Positions 53,381-62,432 of a DNA stretch of 64,000 bases are shown here, piece by piece (within the stretch, counting starts at the first letter, position 1; each line of letters begins with the position of its first letter). The translations under genes were made by a program, and so were the position numbers. This stretch comes from Streptomyces sp. NBC_00193. GTDB lineage: Bacteria; Actinomycetota; Actinomycetes; Streptomycetales; Streptomycetaceae. The notes under the pieces were generated by a model. It ran no database searches. It was not told where the DNA came from and saw only the letters and a program-made list of their open reading frames with translations. The stretch covers positions 5,270,001-5,334,000 of the forward strand of contig NZ_JAPEMM010000001.1 in the NCBI RefSeq assembly GCF_026342735.1, read 5' to 3'.

Positions 53381-54640
53381 ATGGTGTCCATCGGAAGGCG
53401 GGGGATGCTGGCCGCCGCGGTGGGGGTGCTGGCGGCCGTGGCCGCGGCCCCCGCGCGAGCGGTCGGGCGGCCGGAGGCGGGCGGGGCAGGCGAGAAGGAG
53501 GGAGCGGGTACGCCGGCGTTCCGCGGGATGTGGGTCGCCTCCGTGCAGAACGTGGACTGGCCCTCGCAGAGCGGGCTCTCCGCGCGGGAGCAGCGCGCCG
53601 AGCTGCTGGGCCTCCTCGACACCGCCGTCGCCCGCCGCCTCAACGCGGTGATCCTCCAGGTCCGGCCGACCGCCGACGCGATGTGGCCCTCGGCGCGCGA
53701 GCCCTGGTCGCAGTGGCTCACCGGCGAGCAGGGGGTCGACCCCGGCTGGGACCCGCTCGGCACGGCGGTCGCCGAAGCGCACGCCCGCGGGCTGGAACTG
53801 CACGCCTGGTTCAACCCGTACCGGGTGGCCAACCACACCGACCGGAGCCTGCTCGTCCCCGGGCACCCTGCCCGGCGCAACCCGGGCTGGACCGTGCCCT
53901 ACGGCGGCAAGCTGTACTACAACCCCGGGCTGCCGGAAGTCCGCCGCTTCGTGCAGGACGCCATGCTCGACGCCGTCGCCCGCTACCCGCTGGACGGGGT
54001 GCACTGGGACGACTACTTCTACCCGTACCCCGTCGAGGGCCGGGACTTCGACGACGACGCCGCCTACGAGCAGTACGGCCGGGCCTTCGCGACCCGCGCC
54101 GACTGGCGCCGGCACAACACCGACACCCTGGTCCGCGAGATGTCCGAGCGGCTGCGGGCGCTGCGCCCCGCGACGCGCTTCGGCATCAGCCCCTTCGCCG
54201 TCTGGCGCAACTCCGACCGCGATCCGCTCGGTTCGCCGACCCAGGCGGGCGTCGGCACGTACGACGACCTGTACGCGGACACCCGCAAGTGGGTGCGCGA
54301 GGGCTGGATCGACTACATCGTGCCCCAGGCGTACTGGCAGATCGGCCACCCGGCCGCCGACTACGCCGCCATCGTCCCCTGGTGGGCGCGGACCGTCGCC
54401 GGCACCCGCGTCCAGCTCTACGTGGGGGAGGCGCTGTACCGCTGCGACGCGCAGAGCTCCACGGCCGCCTGGCGCGATCCGCGCGAGCTGTCCCGGCACC
54501 TGCGGTTCGCCGCCGGATACCCGGAGGTCCGCGGCCACGTCTACTTCTCGGCGAAGCAGGTGGACGCGGACCCCAACGGGGCGATGGCCCGGGTCGTCGC
54601 CGACCACTATCCGACGGCGGTGGCCGTGCCACCGCGCTGA
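53381..54640 (+). CDS. Exported GHL10-like glycoside hydrolase, probable Tat substrate
   Basis: A 419-residue exported protein. The signal GRRGMLAAAVGVLAAVAAAP carries an Arg-Arg pair before a mildly hydrophobic stretch, so Tat export is plausible. The rest matches the YngK/GHL10 family (FRGMWVASVQNVDWPS, LNAVILQVRPTADAMWPS, GLELHAWFNPYR, GVHWDDYFYPYP), a TIM-barrel group with presumed cell-wall glycan hydrolase activity. Acidic residues in VHWDDYFYP are candidate catalytic residues. The 3' end abuts a short inverted repeat element. Confidence 0.87.
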   Translation: MVSIGRRGMLAAAVGVLAAVAAAPARAVGRPEAGGAGEKEGAGTPAFRGMWVASVQNVDWPSQSGLSAREQRAELLGLLDTAVARRLNAVILQVRPTADAMWPSAREPWSQWLTGEQGVDPGWDPLGTAVAEAHARGLELHAWFNPYRVANHTDRSLLVPGHPARRNPGWTVPYGGKLYYNPGLPEVRRFVQDAMLDAVARYPLDGVHWDDYFYPYPVEGRDFDDDAAYEQYGRAFATRADWRRHNTDTLVREMSERLRALRPATRFGISPFAVWRNSDRDPLGSPTQAGVGTYDDLYADTRKWVREGWIDYIVPQAYWQIGHPAADYAAIVPWWARTVAGTRVQLYVGEALYRCDAQSSTAAWRDPRELSRHLRFAAGYPEVRGHVYFSAKQVDADPNGAMARVVADHYPTAVAVPPR

Positions 54641-54662
54641 CCCGACCGTCTTCGGGGGGACC

Positions 54663-54724
54663 AGGGCCTGTCGTCAAACTCCGGTCGTCGCCCGAAGCAG
54701 ACGGGAGTTTGACGGCAGGCCCTA
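54663..54724. repeat. Short MITE-like inverted repeat (62 bp)
   Basis: AGGGCCTGTCGTCAAACTCC and GGGAGTTTGACGGCAGGCCC are inverted ends around CGTCGCCCGAAGCAGAC. It is an internally deleted relative of the 178-bp element at 60.0 kb: both share CGTCGTCGCCCGAAG next to the left end and GCAGACGGGAGTTTGAC near the right. It lies between convergent gene ends. Confidence 0.85.
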
Positions 54725-54734
54725 GGGCAGCCCG

Positions 54735-54932
54735 TCAGTGGTCGTGGTCGGCGGGGTGCTTCACCACGCAGTCGGGGCCGGGGGACATGACGGCCTCGTG
54801 TCCGTCCGTGAAGCGGACGCGGTAGGGAGGGGTGCCGTTCTCTCCCAGGACCTGGGTGATCTCACCGACCTTGTCGTGCTGGCCCACGATCCTGCCGTGC
54901 TGAACCAGCTGGTCGCCCTCGGTCGCGCGCAT
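54735..54932 (-). CDS. DUF1918 family protein
   Basis: A 65-residue protein, MRATEGDQLVQHGRIVGQHD at the start and a His-rich end (HPADHDH). The DUF1918 fold is a small SH3-like barrel; function unknown. ATG 54932 has GGAGG 5 nt upstream, which favours it over the longer frame. Confidence 0.85.
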   Translation of the reverse strand: MRATEGDQLVQHGRIVGQHDKVGEITQVLGENGTPPYRVRFTDGHEAVMSPGPDCVVKHPADHDH

Positions 54933-54972
54933 GCTGACCTCCTCGGTGGCGGTCCGATCCGGTGCTAGCAGT

Positions 54973-55915
<943 letters not shown>

Positions 55916-55917
<2 letters not shown>

Positions 55918-57349
55918 GTACGAGCGTAGCAGTGTGGCGGAACTGGCGGAATCCCTTCGAGTCGAGCTGGACCGCTACTCGGTGGGTGGAAAGCTCCCGT
56001 CGAGCAGGGCTCTGGTCGAGCAGTACCGGGTCAGTCCCGTCACCGTCTCCCGGGCCCTCGCCCAGCTCGCCGCCGAAGGCCTGGTGGTCACCCGCCCCGG
56101 AGCCGGGGTCTACCGCGCGCAGCCCCGTACGCACACCCAGGAGCCAGGCGACACCTCGTGGCAGGCCGTCGCCCTGAGCGCCGAGGACTCCGGCGAGGTG
56201 GTCCCGCGCTCCGTGGACGCCTCCGGGGTGCTGGTCACCCTGGCCGCCCCGCCCGCCGGGGTCATCCCGCTGCACAGCGGCTACCTGCACGAGGCGCTCC
56301 AGCCCGAGCGGGCCATGGCGGCGGCGCTCGCCCGGGCCGGCCGGCGGCCCGGGGTGTGGGGGCGGCCGCCCGTGGAGGGGCTGCCGGAGCTGCGGGACTG
56401 GTTCGCGCGGGAGATCGGCGGGGCGGTCGCGGCCGCGGACGTGCTGGTGACCGCGGGCGGCCAGAGTGCGCTCGCCACCGCGCTGCGGGCGCTCGCCCCG
56501 CCCGGGGCGCCGATCCTCGTCGAATCCCCGACCTACCCGGGGCTGCTGGCCCTCGCGCGGGCCGCGGGCTGCCGGCCGGTACCCGTCCCGGTGGACGCGG
56601 ACGGGGTCCGGCCGGAGCTGCTGGCCGCCGCCTTCGAGGCCACCGGGGCGCGGGTGTTCGTATGCCAGCCGCTGTTCCAGAACCCGACGGGGTCCGTACT
56701 GTCCGGCGAGCGGCGGGGAGAGGTCCTGCGGATCGCGCGCGCCGCCGGGGCGTTCGTGCTGGAGGACGACTACGCGCGGTCCCTGGCCCACGAGGACTCG
56801 GGCCCGCTGCCCGCGCCGCTCGCCGCCGAGGACCCGGACGGGGTGGTCGTCCACGTGCGGTCCCTGACCAAGGTCACCTCGCCCAGCCTGCGCGTGGGCG
56901 CGCTGGCGGCCCGGGGCCCGGTCTTCGACCGGCTGCGCGCCATCCAGGTCGTGGACACCTTCTTCGTGCCCCGGCCCCTCCAGGAGGCCGCCCTGGAACT
57001 GGTGGGCGCACCCGCCTGGCCGCGCCACCTCAGGACCGTGGCCGCCGAACTGCGCCACCGCCGGGACGTCCTCGCGGGGGCGCTGCGCCGCGAGCTGCCG
57101 GAGCTGGAGGTGCCCCATCCGCCCCGCGGCGGCTACCAGTTGTGGGCGCGGCCCGGCGGGGGCGGCGACGACGCGGCCTTCGTGGCGGCCGCCCTGCGCG
57201 CCGGGGTCGCGGTCGCGCCGGGACGGCCGTACTTCTGCGCGGAACCGCCCGGTCCGTTCGTCCGGCTGAGCTTCGCCGGGGTGTCCGGCGCGGGCGAACT
57301 GACCGAGGCCGTCCGGCGGCTGCGGTCCGGGCTTCGTCTCGACGCTTGA
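55916..57349 (+). CDS. MocR-type PLP-dependent regulator
   Basis: A 477-residue fusion of a GntR winged HTH (LPSSRALVEQYRVSPVTVSR, about 20-65) and an aminotransferase class I-like domain with LVTAGGQSALATALRAL, QPLFQNPTGSVLSGERR and the PLP Lys319 in RSLTKVTSPSLRVG. MocR regulators bind PLP and an amino-acid-like ligand and often control a neighbouring transporter. ATG 55916 overlaps the divergent EamA start; TATTCT (55902-55907) ends 8 nt upstream, suggesting a leaderless mRNA. Confidence 0.9.
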
Positions 57350-57380
57350 CCTCCTGCGACACGCGGATCACCATCGCCGC

Positions 57381-57956
57381 ATGCATGTTCGGGTTTCGCT
57401 AGTCGCAGCAGCCCGTAGTACCTCGCTGCTCGCCGAGCGCTTCGACGACGACCGCCCCCTCGACGTGGACGGCTGGCGCGCGGTGGAATCCGCCGCGCGC
57501 GGGCTCGTGCCGCTGGGCTCGGCCGAGCTCCGCTACTGTTCGCCGACCTCGCGCAGCCGGGCCACCGGGACCGCCCTCGGCTACGCCCCGATGGCGCAAC
57601 CCGCCCTGCGGGAGTGCGACATGGGGTACTGGCGCGGACTCACCCTGGCCGAGGTGGCGGCCCGTGATCCCGCGGCCGTGGACCTCTGGCTGAGCGATCC
57701 GCACGCCGCGCCGCACGGCGGGGAGTCCCTGCTCGCCTTCATCTCCCGGATCGGCGGCTGGCTCGACACCCGGCCGGCCGACGACGGGGGAGCGATCGTG
57801 GCGGTGGCGGAGCCGTCGGTGGTCCGGGCGGCGCTCGTGTACGCGCTGAACGCGCCACCGCTGACCTACTGGAACGTGGACGTCCGCCCCCTGTCCACGC
57901 TCACCCTCGCCGGCCGGCCGCGGAGCTGGCACCTCTCCCTCCAGGCCCCCGTCTGA
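57381..57956 (+). CDS. Histidine-phosphatase-like protein lacking the catalytic His
   Basis: A 191-residue protein of the phosphoglycerate-mutase-like fold. Typical members begin with LVRHGxT; here the position reads LVAAARSTS, so the phospho-accepting His and the Gly are gone. Other family parts remain (YCSPTSRSRATGTALGY, LRECDMGYWRGLTLAEVA, HGGESLLAFISRI), but the second His region reads VAVAEPSVVRAALV. It may be a binding protein rather than an enzyme. It follows the MocR gene by 31 nt. Confidence 0.75.
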   Translation: MHVRVSLVAAARSTSLLAERFDDDRPLDVDGWRAVESAARGLVPLGSAELRYCSPTSRSRATGTALGYAPMAQPALRECDMGYWRGLTLAEVAARDPAAVDLWLSDPHAAPHGGESLLAFISRIGGWLDTRPADDGGAIVAVAEPSVVRAALVYALNAPPLTYWNVDVRPLSTLTLAGRPRSWHLSLQAPV

Positions 57957-57970
57957 GCCGGCTAAATCGG

Positions 57971-57999
57971 TTGAGCCGCAGGTGGGAGGTGCCTAGCCT
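57971..57999 (+). promoter_or_regulatory. Promoter for a leaderless mRNA (acetyltransferase gene)
   Basis: TTGAGC (57971-57976), a 17-nt spacer and TAGCCT (57994-57999), ending 6 nt before ATG 58006. This is a textbook vegetative promoter placed so that transcription starts at the start codon. Confidence 0.8.
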
Positions 58000-58005
58000 G
58001 CGGGC

Positions 58006-58779
58006 ATGCACAAGATCACAGACATCGGCGGCGCGGGCATACGGATCACCACGCTCGCGGAGCGGCCCGAACTGGCGGCCCGGCTCTGGGACATGAAGGA
58101 CTCGTGGCCCGAGTTCGCCCAGCACGACGCGCTGGCCTGGCTGCTGTACCCGCGGATGGTGGCCGAGTTCCCGGAGTACGTCCTGATCGCCACGGACGGC
58201 GACGTCGTGGTCGCCCGGGGCTTCAGCGTGCCCTTCGCGCAGCACGCGCCGGGCCGCGACGGGGTGCTCCCCGCGCAGGGCTGGGACCGGATCCTGATGT
58301 GGGCCTTCTCGGACCAGCGGCGCGGGGTCGAGCCCGACACCGTGAGCGCGATCGAGATCAGCGTCGCCACCGACCGGCAGGGCGAGGGCCTGTCCGGCCG
58401 GATGCTCGCCGTGATGCGGGAGAACGCCCGGGCACGCGGTTTCGCCGAGGTGGTGGCGCCGGTGCGGCCCAGCGGGAAGCCGGCCGAGCCGGGCACCTCG
58501 ATCCACGAGTACGCGTACCGCACCCGCGAGGACGGCCTCCCGCACGACCCGTGGCTACGGGTCCACGTGCGGGCGGGCGGCGTCATCGACTCGGTGGCCC
58601 CGCTGTCGATGACGATCACCGGCTCCGTCGCGCAGTGGCGGGAGTGGACCGGCCTGCCCTTCGACGCGGCCGGCCCGGTCCGCGTTCCGGGCGCCCTGTC
58701 CCCGGTCCACTGCGAACCGGAGCAGGGCTTCGCGGTCTACGTGGAGCCGAACGTCTGGGTCCGGCACCCGCTCGGCTAG
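58006..58779 (+). CDS. GNAT-like N-acetyltransferase
   Basis: A 257-residue protein with a GNAT-type core; ISVATDRQGEGLSGRMLAVM contains the acetyl-CoA pyrophosphate loop Q-x-G-x-G/S. The rest (ITDIGGAGIRITTLAERPEL..., PFAQHAPGRDGVLPAQGWD) is not specific. No ribosome site; a strong promoter points to a leaderless mRNA. Substrate unknown. Confidence 0.75.
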   Translation: MHKITDIGGAGIRITTLAERPELAARLWDMKDSWPEFAQHDALAWLLYPRMVAEFPEYVLIATDGDVVVARGFSVPFAQHAPGRDGVLPAQGWDRILMWAFSDQRRGVEPDTVSAIEISVATDRQGEGLSGRMLAVMRENARARGFAEVVAPVRPSGKPAEPGTSIHEYAYRTREDGLPHDPWLRVHVRAGGVIDSVAPLSMTITGSVAQWREWTGLPFDAAGPVRVPGALSPVHCEPEQGFAVYVEPNVWVRHPLG

Positions 58780-58791
58780 TCGCCCGGTCTC

Positions 58792-59406
58792 CTAGAGGAG
58801 CGCGATGGGGGCGGTGGCGGAGGAGGGGAGGTAGATCCCTCCGGTGCCCGCGTAGGTGGCCCGGTAGCCGCGCAGGAGTTCGTCCAGCGGGATCGTCAGC
58901 CGGGCCGGGGTGTCGCAGCGGGCGGCTCCGAACTGGTCGGTGACCGCGGTGCACAGGGTCCGGCCGCCGACGGTGGTGAAGGTGACCGGTACGCCGTCCA
59001 GCCCGGCCGGGGCGTCCGCGATCCGCACGGTGGTGCTGAGGTTCTTGACCCCGAAGAGCAGCCCGTTCAGCTTCGCCGGGCCGGCCGTGGTGAGCGTGGC
59101 CACGGCGGGCCGCACCAGCTCCGGCGCCTCGCAGAGCTGGGTGCCGGGAGCGTAGACCTGCCCGGTGGGGCAGGGCACGACCGTGGCGACCCCGCCCGCG
59201 CACTGGACGTAGAACCGCTGGTCCTGCAGTCGCGGCAGCCGCCCGGTGGCGCCGCCGGCGCACGAGCCCTCGGCGGCGCTCACGGGTGCGGCCCCCACTC
59301 CCAGCGCGAGGACCGCCCCGGCGGCCAGCGCGGCGAACGAGGCGGCCCATCCCTTGCCGGCCGGACCCTTGCCGATACGTAACACCCTTGCCCCCAGCTC
59401 ACTCAC
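58792..59406 (-). CDS. Secreted protein with peritrophin-like Cys motif
   Basis: A 204-residue exported protein. The signal peptide (ASFAALAAGAVLALGVGAAP...SAAEG) is followed by a Cys-rich stretch RFYVQCAGGVATVVPCPTGQ...LCE (about residues 62-92) with the C-x-G, C-P-x-G-x-x-Y and final C spacing of chitin-binding type 2 (peritrophin-A) domains, minus one Cys. The C-terminal half is beta-rich and has two Cys (TLCTAV, ARCDTP) that could pair. GTG 59406 is used; GTG 59385 behind a GGGGG stretch is an alternative start. Confidence 0.72.
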   Translation of the reverse strand: MSELGARVLRIGKGPAGKGWAASFAALAAGAVLALGVGAAPVSAAEGSCAGGATGRLPRLQDQRFYVQCAGGVATVVPCPTGQVYAPGTQLCEAPELVRPAVATLTTAGPAKLNGLLFGVKNLSTTVRIADAPAGLDGVPVTFTTVGGRTLCTAVTDQFGAARCDTPARLTIPLDELLRGYRATYAGTGGIYLPSSATAPIALL

Positions 59407-59499
59407 TGTGACGAAATGAATACGAAGTGACTATAGGGACGGCCGTGTGGCGGGCGCAATGCTCTCGGGGCATCGCCAGGGAGTGCGAATATCCGCTAG

Positions 59500-59515
59500 C
59501 TTGAACGCGTTCAAG
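59500..59515. promoter_or_regulatory. 16-bp perfect palindrome CTTGAACGCGTTCAAG
   Basis: The palindrome lies 29 nt before ATG 59545 and overlaps TAGCTT (59497-59502), a possible -10 box. Perfect symmetry and position indicate an operator for a dimeric repressor, for instance a TetR protein. Confidence 0.65.
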
Positions 59516-59544
59516 TCGAGTGGGTGCGGCCGGAGGGGGCAGGC

Positions 59545-60003
59545 ATGGCGGAGATCCTGTCGCCCGGCCGGGGAGCGGCGGACGGCGCCGCCGGGGCGCA
59601 CGGGACGCCGGCCGCCCACCCGTGGCAGCAGCGGATCGCGCTGGTCGCGCTGATCCTCCCGGTGCCGCCCGTGGTGAAGATGCTCCAGGCGGGGCTGTCG
59701 CCGTTCGTGCTGATCGCCCCGGCCCTCCTGCTCGCGGTGCCCGCGGTCCTGCGCGCGCACCGGGCCCGGTTCATGACCGCGTGCGTGGTCCTCGCGGTCG
59801 TCCTGCTCGGGTGGTCGCTCTTCGGCTTCCTGGAGGGGGCGTGGGTCTTCCTGCCCTCCTCCTTGCTCCTGCTGTGCGCGAACTTCGCCGACCCGCGCGC
59901 GTACGCGACCCCGGCCGCAGTCTTCGGCTTCGCCGCCGTGACCATCGGCGTGCTGCCCGCGATCGGCTCGCTGACGGCCCTCGTCCACCTGCTCGGCGGC
60001 TGA
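59545..60003 (+). CDS. Small integral membrane protein
   Basis: A 152-residue protein with a 30-residue Ala/Gly-rich start and four hydrophobic segments (RIALVALILPVPPVV, FVLIAPALLLAVPAVL, TACVVLAVVLLGWSLFGFL, AAVTIGVLPAIGSL). ATG 59545 follows GGAGGGGG. No family recognised. It is probably repressed through the palindrome upstream, and its stop codon is followed 27 nt later by the inverted repeat element. Confidence 0.7.
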   Translation: MAEILSPGRGAADGAAGAHGTPAAHPWQQRIALVALILPVPPVVKMLQAGLSPFVLIAPALLLAVPAVLRAHRARFMTACVVLAVVLLGWSLFGFLEGAWVFLPSSLLLLCANFADPRAYATPAAVFGFAAVTIGVLPAIGSLTALVHLLGG

Positions 60004-60029
60004 GCCGGGCGGGAGTCCGGCTGCGCGTC

Positions 60030-60207
60030 CTAGGGCCTGTCGTCAAACTCCCGTCGTCGCCCGAAGGGCGGCCTTGCGGCGTCTGGTGCGTGCTCTCGGT
60101 GCGCCGGGCGGAAGCCCGCGTACTGGACGTACTTGGCTTTCGCCCGGTGCGGCGAGAGCGCGTGCCAGGCGTCGCGAGGCAGACGGGAGTTTGACGACAG
60201 GCCCTAG
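60030..60207. repeat. MITE-like inverted repeat, long form (178 bp)
   Basis: The ends are CTAGGGCCTGTCGTC and GACGACAGGCCCTAG, continuing inward as AAACTCCCGTC / GACGGGAGTTT. A second nested stem (GCTCTCGGTGCGCCGGGCGG region with TCGCCCGGTGCGGCGAGAGC) allows almost the whole 178 bp to fold into one hairpin. No ORF for a transposase. The right end supplies the TAG stop codon of the minus-strand LysR-like gene (60204-60206). Another version is at 54.7 kb. Confidence 0.88.
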
Positions 60208-60983
60208 CGGCCCCGGGGCTTTCCGCGCTTGCCGGTGGACTTGGCCGTGGCCTTGCCGCCCTTGGGGGCCCCGGACCGCGGGTTCTTGGCGGCCGGCTTG
60301 CCTCCCGTGCGGGGAGCGGGCTTCCGCGCCGGCTTCGCCTTCTTCTGCTCGGGCTCGGGCTGGGTGCGGCCGCGTCCGCGCGAGCTGTTGACGGTCCGCC
60401 CGCGCACGATCCCGATGAACTCCTCGACCAGGTCCGGAGTCTCGTCCGCCTCGGGCCACGACAGCGCGACGCGCGACTCGGGAGCGTCCAGCAGGGTGCG
60501 GTAGGTGAGGTCCTTGCGGTGGTGCAGCCGCGCGAGCGACTGGGGCACGACCAGCACCCCGATGCCCGCGGCCACCAGCTCGATCGCATCGGCCGTGGTC
60601 TCCGGGCGCTGGAGCGCGGCCTTGCCCGGCAGCTGCTCCCATTCGAGGGTGTCGTCCAGCGGGTGGAGCACGATGTCGTCGGCCAGGTCCGCGATCGAGA
60701 GCTCCTCGGTCGCGGCCATGAGGTGGTCCTTCGGGATCACGACGACCGTGGTCTCGGTGTAGAGCGGGATCGCGCTGAGGTCCGTACGGTCGATCGGCAG
60801 CCGGACGAACCCGGCGTCGGCGCCGCCGCCGCGCAGCAGGGCGGGGGCTTCGGCCGGAGCGACCTGGACGAGGGTCAGCGGAACGTCGGGCAGACGCTCC
60901 TTCCAGATCCGGACCCACTTCGTGGGAGTCACCCCGGGGACGTATGCGAGCTGGAACGAGGGGGGTGTCCGGGAGTCTGTCAC
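60204..60983 (-). CDS. LysR substrate-binding-domain protein without HTH, basic tail
   Basis: A 259-residue protein that starts directly at the LysR effector domain (SFQLAYVPGVTPTKWVRIWK, GFVRLPIDRTDLSAIPLYTE, IELVAAGIGVLVVPQSLARL). There is no HTH and no room for one: GTG 60983 is preceded 6 nt upstream by TAATCT, a leaderless promoter. The last 55 residues are Lys/Arg/Pro/Gly-rich (KKAKPARKPAPRTGGKPAAK), like a histone-type tail, and could bind DNA or RNA. Function unknown. The stop codon lies in a repeat element. Confidence 0.83.
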   Translation of the reverse strand: MTDSRTPPSFQLAYVPGVTPTKWVRIWKERLPDVPLTLVQVAPAEAPALLRGGGADAGFVRLPIDRTDLSAIPLYTETTVVVIPKDHLMAATEELSIADLADDIVLHPLDDTLEWEQLPGKAALQRPETTADAIELVAAGIGVLVVPQSLARLHHRKDLTYRTLLDAPESRVALSWPEADETPDLVEEFIGIVRGRTVNSSRGRGRTQPEPEQKKAKPARKPAPRTGGKPAAKNPRSGAPKGGKATAKSTGKRGKPRGR

Positions 60984-60989
60984 CCGGCC

Positions 60990-61034
60990 AGATTACCGGC
61001 CGTGGTCGGAGGTGGCGCACATGCTCGATACCCT
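60990..61034. promoter_or_regulatory. Divergent leaderless promoters
   Basis: TAATCT on the minus strand (60995-60990) ends 6 nt before GTG 60983, and TACCCT on the plus strand (61029-61034) ends 7 nt before ATG 61042. Neither gene has a ribosome site. The two divergent genes share a 58-bp region. Confidence 0.6.
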
Positions 61035-61041
61035 TGACCCC

Positions 61042-61449
61042 ATGACGTCGCACCAGACCACCCAGACCATGAAGCCCGCTACTGCGGCGAAGAAGCTGGG
61101 TGTGTACCTCGAGGCCACCCCCGCAGAGTTCCAGGAGGGTGTCGTCTCGCGCACCGAGCTGACCGCCCTCCAGGCCGAGCCGCCCCAGTGGCTGCAGGAC
61201 CTCCGGGCCAACGGCCCGCACCCCCGTCCGGTGGTCGCGTCGAAGCTCGGCATCTCGATCGCCGGTCTGGCGCGCGGCGGTGTCACCGAGGCGCTCACCA
61301 CGGAGCAGATCGAGGCCCTGAAGCAGGAGATGCCGGAGTGGCTCGCGAAGGAGCGCGCCACCCAGGCCGACGTCCGCAAGGAGACCGTCCGCATCAAGCA
61401 GATGCAGGCGGAGAAGGCCGCGAAGGCCGCCGAGAAGACCGGGAAGTAG
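61042..61449 (+). CDS. DUF5997 family protein
   Basis: A 135-residue cytosolic protein. MKPATAAKKLGVYLEATPAE near the start is the family signature, followed by an HTH-like stretch (VASKLGISIAGLARGGVTEA) and a Lys/Ala-rich C-terminal helix (MQAEKAAKAAEKTGK). Probably leaderless. It is divergent from the HTH-less LysR protein; this pairing suggests a joint role, but none is known. Confidence 0.8.
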   Translation: MTSHQTTQTMKPATAAKKLGVYLEATPAEFQEGVVSRTELTALQAEPPQWLQDLRANGPHPRPVVASKLGISIAGLARGGVTEALTTEQIEALKQEMPEWLAKERATQADVRKETVRIKQMQAEKAAKAAEKTGK

Positions 61450-61511
61450 TCAGCCCTTTCCGCGCACCCTCTGCGCACCCTCGGCCCCTCTGGGCCCGCA
61501 CCGGCCGTGAG

Positions 61512-61955
61512 ATGCTGGTGCGCGTGACGATCGAGGACCTGGTGCGGCTGCGGCGGGCCCGGGACGTGATGGACCGCGACTACGCCGAGCCGCTGGACGT
61601 ACCGGCGCTGGCGTCCGTCGCCCTCATGTCGCCCGGGCACTTCTCCCGCAGCTTCCGGGCGGCCTTCGGGGAGACCCCGTACAGCTACCTGATGACCCGC
61701 CGCGTCGAGCGGGCCAAGGCGCTGCTGCGCCGGGGCGACCTGAGCGTGACCGAGGTCTGCTTCGCGGTCGGATGCACCTCGCTGGGGTCGTTCAGCTCGC
61801 GCTTCACGGAGCTGGTCGGCGAGACCCCCAGCGCCTACCGGGCCCGTCGGCACGAGGCCGGCGCCGCCATCCCGGCGTGCGTCGCCAAGGTCTTCACCCG
61901 GCCCGTACGGAACTCCGCGGGCAACAGGGGAGCGGGATCCGCGGCCGCGTCGTAG
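61512..61955 (+). CDS. AraC-family regulator, HTH-only
   Basis: A 147-residue protein made almost only of the AraC double HTH (VPALASVALMSPGHFSRSFR...VTEVCFAVGCTSLGSFSSRF), like MarA/SoxS, with a short basic tail. It lacks an effector-binding domain, so its level or a partner protein must carry the signal. ATG 61512 or GTG 61524 are possible starts. The VOC gene begins 10 nt downstream, probably as a regulated partner. Confidence 0.88.
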   Translation: MLVRVTIEDLVRLRRARDVMDRDYAEPLDVPALASVALMSPGHFSRSFRAAFGETPYSYLMTRRVERAKALLRRGDLSVTEVCFAVGCTSLGSFSSRFTELVGETPSAYRARRHEAGAAIPACVAKVFTRPVRNSAGNRGAGSAAAS

Positions 61956-61965
61956 CGTCGGGGGC

Positions 61966-62382
61966 ATGACCATCAAGCTCTCGCAGTGCTTCATCGCCGT
62001 CGACGACCACGACAAGGCGCTCGCCTTCTACCGTGACGCCCTCGGCATGGAAGTGCGCAACGACGTCGCCTTCGAGGGGATGCGCTGGGTGACCGTCGGC
62101 TCGCCCGAGCAGCCCGACGTGGAGATCGTGCTCGAACCGCCGCTCGCCGACCCCGGCGCCTCGCCGGCCGACCGGCAGGCGATGGCGGAAATGCTGGCCA
62201 AGGGCGTGCTCCGCGGGGTGATCTTCGCGACGGACGACGTGGACGCGACGTTCGAGCGCATTCGGGCCACCGGCGCCGAGGTGCTCCAGGAGCCCGTCGA
62301 CCAGCCGTACGGGGTCCGCGACTGCGCCTTCCGCGATCCGTCCGGCAACATGCTCCGCTTCAACCAGCCCCGCAGCAGCTGA
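61966..62382 (+). CDS. VOC (glyoxalase/bleomycin-resistance) family protein
   Basis: A 138-residue protein with two beta-alpha-beta-beta-beta modules: QCFIAVDDHDKALAFYRDAL at the start and YGVRDCAFRDPSGNMLRFNQ at the end. The expected metal-site residues (Gln/His, Glu) are partly present. TAGCGT, overlapping the stop of the AraC gene, ends 7 nt before ATG 61966, so a leaderless mRNA is also possible. AraC-VOC pairs of this kind are common in actinomycetes. Substrate unknown. Confidence 0.85.
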   Translation: MTIKLSQCFIAVDDHDKALAFYRDALGMEVRNDVAFEGMRWVTVGSPEQPDVEIVLEPPLADPGASPADRQAMAEMLAKGVLRGVIFATDDVDATFERIRATGAEVLQEPVDQPYGVRDCAFRDPSGNMLRFNQPRSS

Positions 62383-62432
62383 CGCCGAAAGCCCCTTGCC
62401 CCGAAGGCCCTGACCCGCCCTCCCGCGGGGCC

